In this document: positions 48,158 through 56,407 of the stretch, piece by piece
Layout of the letters: each line of letters starts with the position of its first letter
Position numbering within the stretch: position 1 is the stretch's first letter
Assembly: GCF_003583365.1 (NCBI RefSeq)
Contig: NZ_QXED01000001.1
Location: forward strand, 930,001-994,000
DNA from: Fibrisoma montanum
Lineage (GTDB): Bacteria; Bacteroidota; Bacteroidia; Cytophagales; Spirosomataceae
Length of the DNA stretch: 64,000 bases
Direction of reading: 5' to 3'
Notes under the pieces: generated by a model
What the model saw: only the letters and a program-made list of their open reading frames with translations
Databases searched by the model: none
Told to the model about the DNA's origin: nothing
Made by a program: the position numbers and the translations under genes

Positions 48158-48474
48158 GAGTGGTCAAATTCCGGGATCAACTGATGAGAAACCGGCCGTA
48201 AACGGTGTCCTTTTACCTGAAAAGCAAGGGTTTATGAAAGTAACAATTGTTTTATCAATCGTAAATATTGAAAACTAACGAAGAAAGTAAAGGTGTATGG
48301 CGTTGGCATACTTTGTGCAGAGCGGACCCACGCTGTACACATCTTTCGTAAATGGTTGCCTAAGTGTACTGACCCCCATCAAAGCTAACATAAGATTGTC
48401 AAAAAGCCGTTGTTTCCTCAAAATTGGGTTGTTGGCATGATATTCGTCTGTTTTTACTCAATGTTCTGCACTAT
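48158..48474. other. intergenic region (317 bp) before the CHU_C protein
   Basis: Nothing gene-like is visible. TACTTTG near 48308-48314 comes close to the -7 consensus but is one base short. Confidence 0.35.
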
Positions 48475-50658
48475 ATGACGAGACGGTTACTGGATAGATT
48501 TGTACATGTATGTATGCGGATAATCGGACTACTACTAACTGTGTGTACAGTTACTGGTCTGTCTACGTCCGACGCGTTTGCGTATCCTTACACTGTACCG
48601 AGCCTGGAAGGTCAGATCGACACCTGCCGGGTTCCTGAGCCGCCTGTTATTACCGGGTCGGCCAGAGCGATCTGCCGCAACGAATCCGTTACGCTGACTG
48701 CCACCGGCTGCACCGGTACGGTTGTCTGGTCGAATGGAGAAACCGGCAACCAGATCACCGTTCAGCCGCAGCAGACAAGCCGTTTCACCGCCATCTGCCG
48801 CGCCCAGGCCGGCTGCATCAGTTGCTTTGCCGACGTCTGGAAAATAGAGGTTAAAACCCCGCAGGCTCCCGTAGTTGTGGCTACGTCTTCATTGCTTTGT
48901 CCCGGCGACAGCGTTACGCTGACAGCTAAAAACTGCGCTGGAACCGTACATTGGACCGATCAGGCAGTAGGATCGATCCGTACGGCTCAACCCGCTCAAT
49001 CAACAGCATACCAGGCCCTTTGCGATCAACAAGGCTGTATCAGTACGCCCTCGTCTCCGGTTCTGGTGCAAATCGGCCAGCCAACTTCCCCGGTCATCAG
49101 CGCCGACCGCTCAGCTCTGTGCGCAGGTCAAAGCAGTCGGCTTACGGCATCTAACTGCACCGGTACGGTACGCTGGTCCGACGGCGGCATTGGCGTCGAA
49201 CGTACCGTCACGCCTTATCAAACTGTGCAGTACCGGGCCGTGTGCCAGGTTGGTACGTGCCTGAGCGATAGTTCGCAGGCTTTAGCGATTACCGTTCGTT
49301 CATCAGACCAGACCCTTCAGATTGCTCATACCCTCACGAATGGCTGTCCGTTTCAGACGGCAGATCTGACGCGGGCGATTCAGGCCAATACGGGCACTGC
49401 GCTCCGCTATGAATTCCGTACCGATTCGATCCTGGACGCACCAATGGTGCAATCGCCGGGGGCCGTGCTGGCGGGTACGTATTACCTGACAGGACGCGAC
49501 GCCAATGGCTGCTATACCCAACCAACCCGGGTAACAGTCACGATTACGCCCTGCGAACATGGCATTCCCCCCTGCCTCAGCAATCCGGCTTCGGTAGTTG
49601 CCCGCATCGATTCGGTAGACTGGGCCAAAGGCGTTGTGCGGCTAACCGGTCGGTTAGGGGGCTCGGCTACCCAGGCCAGCTGGCAAAGTGCCGGCAATGG
49701 CCTGTTCGCGACCAATGGCCTTGCCGCCCGTTATCTGCTTTCCGAAGCGGATTACCGGCGCGGAACCGTTGCCTTCACGCTGAATACACCTGACCCCGAC
49801 AGCACTGGCCCCTGCGCGGGAGCTTCATCAACCATTACGGTGGCAGCACCTACACCAACCCGCGAAGTGATTGGTCTGAGCAAGCAGGTGGCCGACCCGG
49901 TCTGGCTGGCCGACGAAAGCGGCTCCTTTGTTGAGCTTACGTATCAGCTGACCGTAGAGAACCTTGGCGATCACACCCTACAACAGGTACAGATTTCCGA
50001 CGATCTGGACGCGGCTTTTACGGCGGCAGGGGCTCTGATACGCTCAGCGAAAGTGCGGGCCGACGAAGGTCTGTACGTCAACGCGTCCTTTACCGGACGG
50101 GGGGCTGATACGACACTGCTCGTTTCCGCGAGTCAGTTACCCGCCGGGATGCGGAAACGTATCTGGCTGACCGTACGGCTCGATCCAGCTCAGGCCGATA
50201 CATTGACATTCAGCAATACGGCCCTGGCACGGGCGGTCGATGTACACGGTAAACTACGTCAGGATCGCTCGACCAACGGAAACACCGTTGACCCCGACCT
50301 GAACGGCGATCCGGCCGACAATACCGAAGCCACCCTGGTAACGTTATCGGCCATCCGACCGCAGCAGGACACAACGATGTTCATTCCTGAGGGTTTTTCA
50401 CCTAATGGCGATGGCATCAACGACCGGTTTGTGATCCAGCGGATACCACCGGGCCTGACCCTTCGCCTGGAAGTATTTAACCGCTGGGGGCACCTGGTGT
50501 ACCGTAGCGACGATTACAAAAACGACTGGGACGGTACGCCGAACCAGGGCATCCGAACGAATGAACCCCGGCAGGGCTTACCCGACGGCACGTATTTCTA
50601 CCGGGTCGTACGCAGCGACGGGCGGGAGTTTACTCGTTTTCTGACCCTGATGCGCTAA
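48475..50658 (+). CDS. secreted multi-domain protein with T9SS type-B (CHU_C) sorting domain
   Basis: The ATG at 48475 gives 727 residues (a later ATG at 48514 gives a shorter signal peptide and is also possible; the frame opens at a TTG at 48424). After the signal, about four repeats of about 75 residues have the pattern SVTLTATGCTGTVVWSNGETG, with paired Cys, followed by Ig-like regions, then a DUF11-type segment (ISLSKQVAD-like: GLSKQVADPVWL...VELTYQLTVENLGDHTLQQVQI) and the C-terminal FIPEGFSPNGDGINDRF...VFNRWGHLVYRS...LPDGTYFYRV, the gliding motility-associated C-terminal domain. It would be exported by the type IX system and attached to the cell surface. It is followed by a PorE-like gene. 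Confidence 0.9.
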   Translation: MTRRLLDRFVHVCMRIIGLLLTVCTVTGLSTSDAFAYPYTVPSLEGQIDTCRVPEPPVITGSARAICRNESVTLTATGCTGTVVWSNGETGNQITVQPQQTSRFTAICRAQAGCISCFADVWKIEVKTPQAPVVVATSSLLCPGDSVTLTAKNCAGTVHWTDQAVGSIRTAQPAQSTAYQALCDQQGCISTPSSPVLVQIGQPTSPVISADRSALCAGQSSRLTASNCTGTVRWSDGGIGVERTVTPYQTVQYRAVCQVGTCLSDSSQALAITVRSSDQTLQIAHTLTNGCPFQTADLTRAIQANTGTALRYEFRTDSILDAPMVQSPGAVLAGTYYLTGRDANGCYTQPTRVTVTITPCEHGIPPCLSNPASVVARIDSVDWAKGVVRLTGRLGGSATQASWQSAGNGLFATNGLAARYLLSEADYRRGTVAFTLNTPDPDSTGPCAGASSTITVAAPTPTREVIGLSKQVADPVWLADESGSFVELTYQLTVENLGDHTLQQVQISDDLDAAFTAAGALIRSAKVRADEGLYVNASFTGRGADTTLLVSASQLPAGMRKRIWLTVRLDPAQADTLTFSNTALARAVDVHGKLRQDRSTNGNTVDPDLNGDPADNTEATLVTLSAIRPQQDTTMFIPEGFSPNGDGINDRFVIQRIPPGLTLRLEVFNRWGHLVYRSDDYKNDWDGTPNQGIRTNEPRQGLPDGTYFYRVVRSDGREFTRFLTLMR

Positions 50659-50747
50659 GCGTCGGGCTTATTTTGCAATGATTCGAAAGCTAATTCGTTT
50701 GCCGGATGGGTATCTGTGCGAACGGTACGTGTTGACGATTTACACCA

Positions 50748-53231
50748 ATGAACCAATATTGGTTAAAGGGACTTTTAGGAGGGTTGCTGTGGATAAGCAG
50801 TCTGATGGCCTGGGCGCAGCAGGATTCGCTGCTCTATCAGGCCGAACGGCTGCTCAGTTGGAAAGCATACGGACGGGCCATTGACGCCTACTCGCAGATT
50901 CTGGACGAACAGCGTGATCAACTAACCCCGGCGCAGAAGGTAACGGCGCTGAGTAAGCTGGCCTATGCCTATCAGCAGGTTGGCGACAACCCGAAAGCCG
51001 AACGATTTTACCGCGAAGCGCTCAGCTCCGATGGGGCAACCGATCCGCAACTCACGCTCCGCTACGCCCAGACGCTGGCTGCCAACGGTAAATTCCAGGA
51101 GGCCCAGCATCAATACGAACGGTACCTTAGCCAGAAAGATAAACAGCCTGATCGGCGGGTACCGGCCCCGTCTGGACCCCAATCGGGCGTAACCCGTTTG
51201 GGTAGTGGCGGTGTACCCAGCCGCTACCGGCTGGAATACCTCGGACTGAATACAGCCAATGAAGAGTTCAGCCCGGCTTTCTACCGGGATGGCCTCGTAT
51301 ACGTAGCCGGCAAAAAAGGCAGCTCCGCCATTGAAACGTCGGGGAGCGGAGGTGGCACCGACTACCTTGATCTGATCTACGTACCTAATCGAAGCTCCTT
51401 AAAAGTTAGCGGCATTGTCAATCCGGACGGCAGCCTGAGCAAACCACCCGCCAATCGAACCAGCGCTGGCCAATCGAAGGACGGCCGTAGCCTGGGAGCA
51501 GACGCGTATACCCGCGCTACGCCCAATGATTCGCGTACGGTACCCGGCTTCGAACTGGGCATCAACATCGCCGAAGGTCTTGGTTATGATGCCCGCCCCA
51601 CGAGCGCAGCCCAACGCTTTACCCGGTCGATCAATACGCGCTACCACGAAGGCCCGGTGACGTTTTCGCGGGATGGGTCACGTATTATCTTCACGCGAAA
51701 CAACTACAATGACGGCAAAGCTGGCAAAAGCACGGAGGGCGTCAATAAGCTTAAGCTGTTTACGGCCACGCAGATAAACGGGGCATGGGTAAACGTAGAA
51801 GAACTCCCCTTCAACAGCAACGAATACTCCGTTGGGCATCCAAGCCTGGGCCGCGACCGTACCGGCGAACCCGACCAGCTCCTTTACTTTGCCTCGGACA
51901 TGCCGGGAGGCTTTGGCGGAACAGATATCTACGTGAGCCGCTACGTCAACGGGCGCTGGTCGCAGCCTGTTAACTTGGGCAAAGACATCAATACCAAAGG
52001 CAATGAGTTGTTCCCTTTCGCCGATGATGCCGGCAATCTCTACTTTTCGACCGATGGGATGAAGGGACTGGGCAAGCTGGACATCTTTTACGCGGTACTG
52101 TCCAACGGCCAGACGGTGCAGCGTATCGAACACCTTGATGCCCCCATAAACTCCGCCGAAGATGATTTTGGTATTATTACCGACCCTGGTCGTCGCGCCG
52201 GTTATTTCAGCAGCAACCGTCGCGCCGGAAACGACGATATCTACCGCTTTGTCCGCGAGGCTGCTCAATACACTTGCCGGGATCTGACTCTTCGGCTCTA
52301 CGACGTTGAAACGGATCAGCCGCTGGACAGCGTTACGGTGCAGGTGAAAGGACGTCTGGAAGGGCGGGATGAACAACTGCTCACCACCGACCGAAACGGC
52401 CTGATTCGGATGTGTCTGGAAGGCGACAACGATTTCATTTTCCAGGCCAGCCGCGACGGATACGTCAACAGTACGGTAGGCTTCACGACCCGCTCCCTGA
52501 CGGATGATCAGCCAACGCGGCTGGAGATGGGCATGTTCAAGCCGACCATCGTCATGGATACTGTAGCCGCCGAAGACGTCGACGCCGGCTCACTTACCAG
52601 CTCACGCATTCGTGGCGTCGTTGTCAGCGAGATTACCCGCCGACCGATTGAGGGCGTAACGGTCCGCCTGCGTAACGAATGCGACCGCACTCAGCGCGAG
52701 TACGTAACGGGGGCCGATGGCCGGTACTTCTTCGACCTGATCGAAGGGTGCGATTATACACTGATTGCGTCTAAGCCGGCTTTTGGCACGAACACCAACC
52801 GGATCAAACGCCTACCCAGAAAAGCCAAGCCGAAGCTTTTATCAGCCGATCTGCGGATGCTGAGCGTCGGCGACGTTGTTACGATAGACAACATTTATTA
52901 CGACCTGGATCGTTTCAGCATCCGCACCGACGCATCCCGCGAGCTGGAGCGGCTGGTAGCGACCATGCGCAAGTACCCCTCGCTGGTGATTGAGATCCGA
53001 TCTCATACCGACAGTCGGGGCGAAGCGGCTTATAACAAAGCCTTATCGACTCAGCGGGCTAAAGCCGTTGTTGATTACCTGGCGTCAAAAGGCATCAGTC
53101 GCCGGCGGATGACGGCTACGGGCATGGGCGAAACCATGCTGGTCAATAACTGCACCGACGGAATCATCTGCACAGAAGAAGAGCACCAGCGCAACCGCCG
53201 TACCGAATTCAGAGTACTGGCGATAAAGTAA
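50748..53231 (+). CDS. PorE-like TPR/beta-propeller/CarboxypepD_reg/OmpA protein
   Basis: An 827-residue protein with a signal peptide (GLLGGLLWISSLMAWAQ). Domains in order: TPR (about 28-125), WD40/PD40-like beta-propeller (about 160-500) with FSRDGSRIIFTRNN, a SDMPGGFGGTDIYVSR blade and YFSTDGMKGLGKLDIFYA, two carboxypeptidase-regulatory-type beta domains (about 510-690), and an OmpA-like peptidoglycan-binding domain (FYDLDRFSIRTDAS... to the end, with the SHTDSRG motif). This is the architecture of PorE of the T9SS periplasmic complex. It is next to the CHU_C protein; I cannot say whether it is the core PorE or a paralogue. Confidence 0.88.
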   Translation: MNQYWLKGLLGGLLWISSLMAWAQQDSLLYQAERLLSWKAYGRAIDAYSQILDEQRDQLTPAQKVTALSKLAYAYQQVGDNPKAERFYREALSSDGATDPQLTLRYAQTLAANGKFQEAQHQYERYLSQKDKQPDRRVPAPSGPQSGVTRLGSGGVPSRYRLEYLGLNTANEEFSPAFYRDGLVYVAGKKGSSAIETSGSGGGTDYLDLIYVPNRSSLKVSGIVNPDGSLSKPPANRTSAGQSKDGRSLGADAYTRATPNDSRTVPGFELGINIAEGLGYDARPTSAAQRFTRSINTRYHEGPVTFSRDGSRIIFTRNNYNDGKAGKSTEGVNKLKLFTATQINGAWVNVEELPFNSNEYSVGHPSLGRDRTGEPDQLLYFASDMPGGFGGTDIYVSRYVNGRWSQPVNLGKDINTKGNELFPFADDAGNLYFSTDGMKGLGKLDIFYAVLSNGQTVQRIEHLDAPINSAEDDFGIITDPGRRAGYFSSNRRAGNDDIYRFVREAAQYTCRDLTLRLYDVETDQPLDSVTVQVKGRLEGRDEQLLTTDRNGLIRMCLEGDNDFIFQASRDGYVNSTVGFTTRSLTDDQPTRLEMGMFKPTIVMDTVAAEDVDAGSLTSSRIRGVVVSEITRRPIEGVTVRLRNECDRTQREYVTGADGRYFFDLIEGCDYTLIASKPAFGTNTNRIKRLPRKAKPKLLSADLRMLSVGDVVTIDNIYYDLDRFSIRTDASRELERLVATMRKYPSLVIEIRSHTDSRGEAAYNKALSTQRAKAVVDYLASKGISRRRMTATGMGETMLVNNCTDGIICTEEEHQRNRRTEFRVLAIK

Positions 53232-53255
53232 GAAACAGCTATTCGATGGAGTGAA

Positions 53256-53291
53256 AAAGCAAAGGACTGCCCGCGGGCAGTCCTTTGCTTT
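53256..53291. terminator. perfect 36-bp palindrome, bidirectional terminator
   Basis: Arms 53256-53273 and 53274-53291 are exact complements over 18 bases each, with A/T-rich ends, so it works on both strands. It separates the PorE-like gene from the convergent DUF2158 gene, whose stop codon overlaps its right end by one base. Confidence 0.9.
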
Positions 53292-53509
53292 CAGTGAACC
53301 CTTGACAGTTGGTTAAGGGTAAATATGGCCTTTAAGCGCCGGCCTTGTTCATCGGTCCACTCACAGATGGGTTGCGAATGATCCTCCGGCAAATCTTCTA
53401 TGGCCTGATCTTTAGTTCTCAGCGCAGTCAACCGGTCAAAACCAACAACGGTCATGACCCGGCTATCGGAAGTAAGCATCACGGGGTCTCCAATCTTTAA
53501 CTTTTCCAT
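53291..53509 (-). CDS. small DUF2158 (YodC-like) protein
   Basis: A 72-residue protein beginning LKIGDPVMLTSDSRVMTVVG, which fits the DUF2158/YodC pattern, then ICEWTDEQGRRLKAIF, the paired beta element of the family. No known activity. Base composition resembles the host, and the gene lies just outside the tRNA-Leu island. Before the element arrived it would have been the next gene downstream of tRNA-Leu. Confidence 0.7.
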   Translation of the reverse strand: MEKLKIGDPVMLTSDSRVMTVVGFDRLTALRTKDQAIEDLPEDHSQPICEWTDEQGRRLKAIFTLNQLSRVH

Positions 53510-53557
53510 AGTGTGTTTTTGAATTGAGTGTACGCGGGAAAAAGCTTACCGAGCCGG

Positions 53558-53565
53558 CAAAAATA
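53558..53565 (-). promoter_or_regulatory. -7 element for the DUF2158 gene
   Basis: On the minus strand TATTTTTG matches TAnnTTTG, 48 bases before the ATG at 53509. No -33 TTG was found at a normal distance. Confidence 0.4.
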
Positions 53566-53686
53566 GAACTAATATAATTGCCTACATTATCTAAGGATTA
53601 AAATGAGCTTACTACGTATCGTATGAGCTGACGTTTATAGCGAAGTACACGATTGATTGAAACGGACCGGAGGAGTAGAAAGCAAA

Positions 53687-53737
53687 AAAGCCACTGATTA
53701 TCAGTGGCTTTTTATTTAGAGAGGTACCGGGAACGGG
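53687..53737. repeat. distal att-like copy (hairpin plus tRNA 3' end fragment)
   Basis: A hairpin at 53687-53711 (AAAGCCACTGA / TCAGTGGCTTT) is followed, after TTAGAG, by GTACCGGGAACGGG (53724-53737). The same arrangement stands at 58410-58482 next to tRNA-Leu. The hairpin copies differ by one base in 26, and the 14-base tRNA 3' fragment is exact. The right-hand copy carries about 22 more bases in between. I read this as the original tRNA 3' end left behind when the element inserted. Confidence 0.75.
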
Positions 53738-53788
53738 TACAAAACTAAGGCTTTAAGATGCTCTAAATCAGAATATTATGATTAAAAA

Positions 53789-53811
53789 GTAACAAATAGG
53801 CAACAAAATAG
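53789..53811 (+). repeat. arm-type integrase repeats near the distal end
   Basis: Two overlapping copies of a GTAACAAATAG-like unit (GTAACAAATAGG at 53789-53800, GCAACAAAATAG at 53800-53811). Similar units occur at the tRNA end, as expected for integrase arm sites. Confidence 0.45.
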
Positions 53812-53874
53812 ACTTTGTTGCAAAATTGACGAATAGGCAATAACTTTAAGGAGCTTGACAATCGCAAAATACAT

Positions 53875-53893
53875 ATGCTTTGACACAAAGCAT
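53875..53893. promoter_or_regulatory. perfect 8-bp inverted repeat before the 116-aa gene
   Basis: ATGCTTTG (53875-53882) and CAAAGCAT (53886-53893) are separated by ACA. It lies 60 bases before the ATG at 53954, and may be an operator or a leader hairpin. Confidence 0.4.
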
Positions 53894-53953
53894 AAAGCCT
53901 TTAATTTCCTTTGTAAGCGAGGTATAATTTTTGCATTATTACTTTTACTTAAT

Positions 53954-54304
53954 ATGAGAACGCCATTGAAAGAGCTTCAGGAAGCAGCATACAATAGAAC
54001 TCCAATGTTTAAGAATACACATTTATTGACAGTTGTTAAGCCAGTTGATGAACAAGCCAGTTTAACCGCCATATTTTTTCCGATTCATAAAGATTATCCG
54101 CTTGAAAATTTAGTAGCACATCTACATGTGAAAACAAATGATTATGGTAGTCCATCAGCAGTTTACATTGTAAAAATTGATCTAAATGAGGTTTCGGATA
54201 AAAATAGAGGTTACACATTTACAGCTCATGTCTCCTTTGATGAAATACTTAAATACTTTATTGAAGCTGAGTTTGTTATAAATGACACGGTAAAGCTTAT
54301 ATAA
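53954..54304 (+). CDS. hypothetical protein (116 aa) of the island
   Basis: The ATG at 53954 gives 116 residues; the frame opens at a TTG at 53855, but its leader is not protein-like. The first residues (MRTPLKELQEAAYNRTPMFK) are hydrophilic, then LENLVAHLHVKTNDYGSPSAVYIVKIDLNEV and a closing SFDEILKYFIEAEFVINDTVKLI suggest an alternating alpha/beta small domain. No signal or membrane segment. Codons are AT-rich like the rest of the island. I do not recognise the family. Confidence 0.5.
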   Translation: MRTPLKELQEAAYNRTPMFKNTHLLTVVKPVDEQASLTAIFFPIHKDYPLENLVAHLHVKTNDYGSPSAVYIVKIDLNEVSDKNRGYTFTAHVSFDEILKYFIEAEFVINDTVKLI

Positions 54305-54482
54305 ATGCTATTTGTTAGCAAATTCTCAGATTTAACCTTGGCGAATCACCCACTAACAACCTCATATTTAACAGGTCTTCTTATATAATTGTAAAGCAGG
54401 GTAACAACTATTGCTATTTATTTCAGCTTCTATATACAAATATTTTTATGGTACATTGCCAATTTTCTGACATATAAATTAT

Positions 54483-55235
54483 CTATACTTTTAAGTACTC
54501 ATCTTTTGCAATCTGGTAGCCACTTGCTAAGCTTATATCTGAAAACCCTGCAACGCAAATAACTTCTCGTAGCGCCGCCTTTGCCAAATCCTTACCCCAA
54601 GCACTTTGGACAGATTTCCTTGGTATTTGTATATTGTCTTTATCATTAAATCTAACCTCTATATGCCAATAATTAGCTAATGTTGGATCATGTGCTACAA
54701 AAGTACGAGCCTCAACATCTATTAGTGTGTTTTTCCCCTGTTTAGATAGGTCTATATCCAAGTGTTTTATCAAACTTTCTTGAACTTGATTTTTAGGTTT
54801 TCTGTAAGGAAAAGTTTTATCATTTATACTGCTATACCAAAAGAAAATGGGCATTGAACTAGGGAGGATTTCTATAAATTTATAAATCTTATAGATAGAA
54901 CTTTTTTGACCAGTCCATCTTTTCGCTGCCTCATTCTTTGGGTTGAACTTTATATCCTTAATCCTAAACTTTCCACCTAACAAGTTAAGTGACATATCTA
55001 AAACTTCTTTCTCATGAAATGCATCTTCTCTTAGAAGGCCCAATTCATCAAAGATCTCATTGTAAGGCTTATCTGACCTCCTGACTAACAAGATATTACT
55101 CTTAACTAGACTTAAGTCGATTTTATCCTTAAATCTATTTGAGGGTATTAAAGCTTTAGGATACCTTTCTTCCTTTTTAAGAAATAGATGGTAATGCAAG
55201 AAAGTTGTTAAATCCTTTAACCAATTCATGAACAT
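54483..55235 (-). CDS. unrecognised 250-aa protein, third gene of the island operon
   Basis: A 250-residue soluble protein, ATG at 55235 (another Met two residues later at 55229). It overlaps the end of the middle gene by 59 bp in another frame. Features: an amphipathic start (WLKDLTTFLHYHLFLKKEERY), a Lys-rich middle (KFRIKDIKFNPKNEAAKRWTGQ), ILPSSMPIFFWYSS, IEVRFNDKDN and a C-terminal ISLASGYQIAKDEYLKV. No catalytic motif found. It is AT-rich, with codon use unlike chromosomal neighbours, and is probably cotranscribed with the two upstream genes. Confidence 0.6.
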   Translation of the reverse strand: MFMNWLKDLTTFLHYHLFLKKEERYPKALIPSNRFKDKIDLSLVKSNILLVRRSDKPYNEIFDELGLLREDAFHEKEVLDMSLNLLGGKFRIKDIKFNPKNEAAKRWTGQKSSIYKIYKFIEILPSSMPIFFWYSSINDKTFPYRKPKNQVQESLIKHLDIDLSKQGKNTLIDVEARTFVAHDPTLANYWHIEVRFNDKDNIQIPRKSVQSAWGKDLAKAALREVICVAGFSDISLASGYQIAKDEYLKV

Positions 55236-55689
55236 TTTTACAATCGCTCACTACAAGTTCCCTGTTAAAAAATATGCTAAAAATAACTTGATCTGCATTC
55301 AACTCGTTATCTTTAAGCGGCTTACTGATGATTAATAGCTTTTCTTCGTCAATAAGTAGTTTAAATTTTAATGTAGCATTTGGAGTGATTTCCACTGCTA
55401 CTTTTTCAAACTCAATAGGGACAATCGCAATAATTAAATCGTGGACAAGCTTACTTAGATCTTTATCAACATCCTTTGTATATTTTGGGTATCGACTAAG
55501 CTCTAATTTGACTTTGTCTTTTAAAAACTTAACTCTAGGGTCTACCAAGGTCAATGAGGAGACTTTTGTCATGTTTCCATTAATTGACGGAATGAATGAC
55601 CTTCTTGTAGCAGATATAGTATGGGTACTATCCGCAGATATATTACAGCTTAAGGAAGGTCTTTGACTTCTTGTTGCACAAGCTTCCAT
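55177..55689 (-). CDS. unrecognised 170-aa protein, middle gene of the island operon
   Basis: A 170-residue protein whose ATG (55687-55689) stands one base after the stop of the TIGR04255-like gene. The first about 45 residues are Ser/Thr-rich and polar, then VDPRVKFLKDKVKLELSRYPKYTKDVDKDLSKLVHDLIIAIVPIEF and EITPNATLKFKLLIDEEKLLIISKPL form an alpha/beta domain. It ends NVHELVKGFNNFLALPSIS, overlapping the next gene. No known domain; the tight packing supports a joint role with the flanking genes. Confidence 0.6.
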   Translation of the reverse strand: MEACATRSQRPSLSCNISADSTHTISATRRSFIPSINGNMTKVSSLTLVDPRVKFLKDKVKLELSRYPKYTKDVDKDLSKLVHDLIIAIVPIEFEKVAVEITPNATLKFKLLIDEEKLLIISKPLKDNELNADQVIFSIFFNRELVVSDCKNVHELVKGFNNFLALPSIS

Positions 55690-55690
55690 G

Positions 55691-56407
55691 TTAGTACTTA
55701 ATGGTTAGAGAGTCCAAAAATCCTTTATTTAATATTGAAATAAAAAGTAACTTTTCTTCATGGTGCAAAAAGTCAATCAATTTATATAGTTCATCGCTAG
55801 TGAAATCTGGTAAGCTATTAATCGTAGATATATCTAAGTCAATAACGCAACCTTCTTTTAATTCAGTTTCAGGCATTAATTCTATTTTATTTCCAATTTG
55901 AATTTGATAATCAATATCATTTCTGGAATAAATAAACTTGCCATAAAAGTTAGGATTTTCAATATGACCTAGCTCATCTTCTACCATCAGAAAAGGTTTT
56001 TTTAAAACCTTCTGGATAGCAGACATGTCCGATTTCTCAAAGAAGCTTACATATCTAAGGCCTACTCGTTCCAAGAATAAATTCTCTTTTACATCCTTAA
56101 TTACATCGATTGCTCTTGATATAAATGCAAAATAGTTGCTCCATAAATGGTAGCTTTTTACATTCTCGAAAATAATTGATCTCTCCTCAAGCAATATCAT
56201 AAATTGCTCGTTTTGTAAAATTATCCTCTTTCCTTCAGCCCCCCCCTCAGCCATATCAAAAGTCTCCTGTCGTAACTCCAATGAAGAATTTTTCCAGTAA
56301 GCCAATACTTCATTGAGATAGTTATCTGAGAATCCTTTCTTAAATCTTAGCTCCACAGTGGAGCTAAGAATTGGATTAGGAATTATTTCTTTAGGTAGAC
56401 GCTCCAA
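55691..56407 (-). CDS. TIGR04255-like family protein
   Basis: A 238-residue protein. The start PNPILSSTVELRFKKGFSDNYL (residues 11-32), the middle LFLERVGLRYVSFFE (about 112-126) and the C-terminal IDLDISTIN plus ELYKLIDFLHHEEKLLFISILNKGF correspond to the sporadically distributed family known as TIGR04255, whose members carry a P.xxEAxFELRF-type start and an RxGLRYIN motif. I recognise it by eye only. The biochemical role of the family is unknown. First gene of a three-gene minus-strand operon in the island. Confidence 0.6.
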   Translation of the reverse strand: MERLPKEIIPNPILSSTVELRFKKGFSDNYLNEVLAYWKNSSLELRQETFDMAEGGAEGKRIILQNEQFMILLEERSIIFENVKSYHLWSNYFAFISRAIDVIKDVKENLFLERVGLRYVSFFEKSDMSAIQKVLKKPFLMVEDELGHIENPNFYGKFIYSRNDIDYQIQIGNKIELMPETELKEGCVIDLDISTINSLPDFTSDELYKLIDFLHHEEKLLFISILNKGFLDSLTIKY

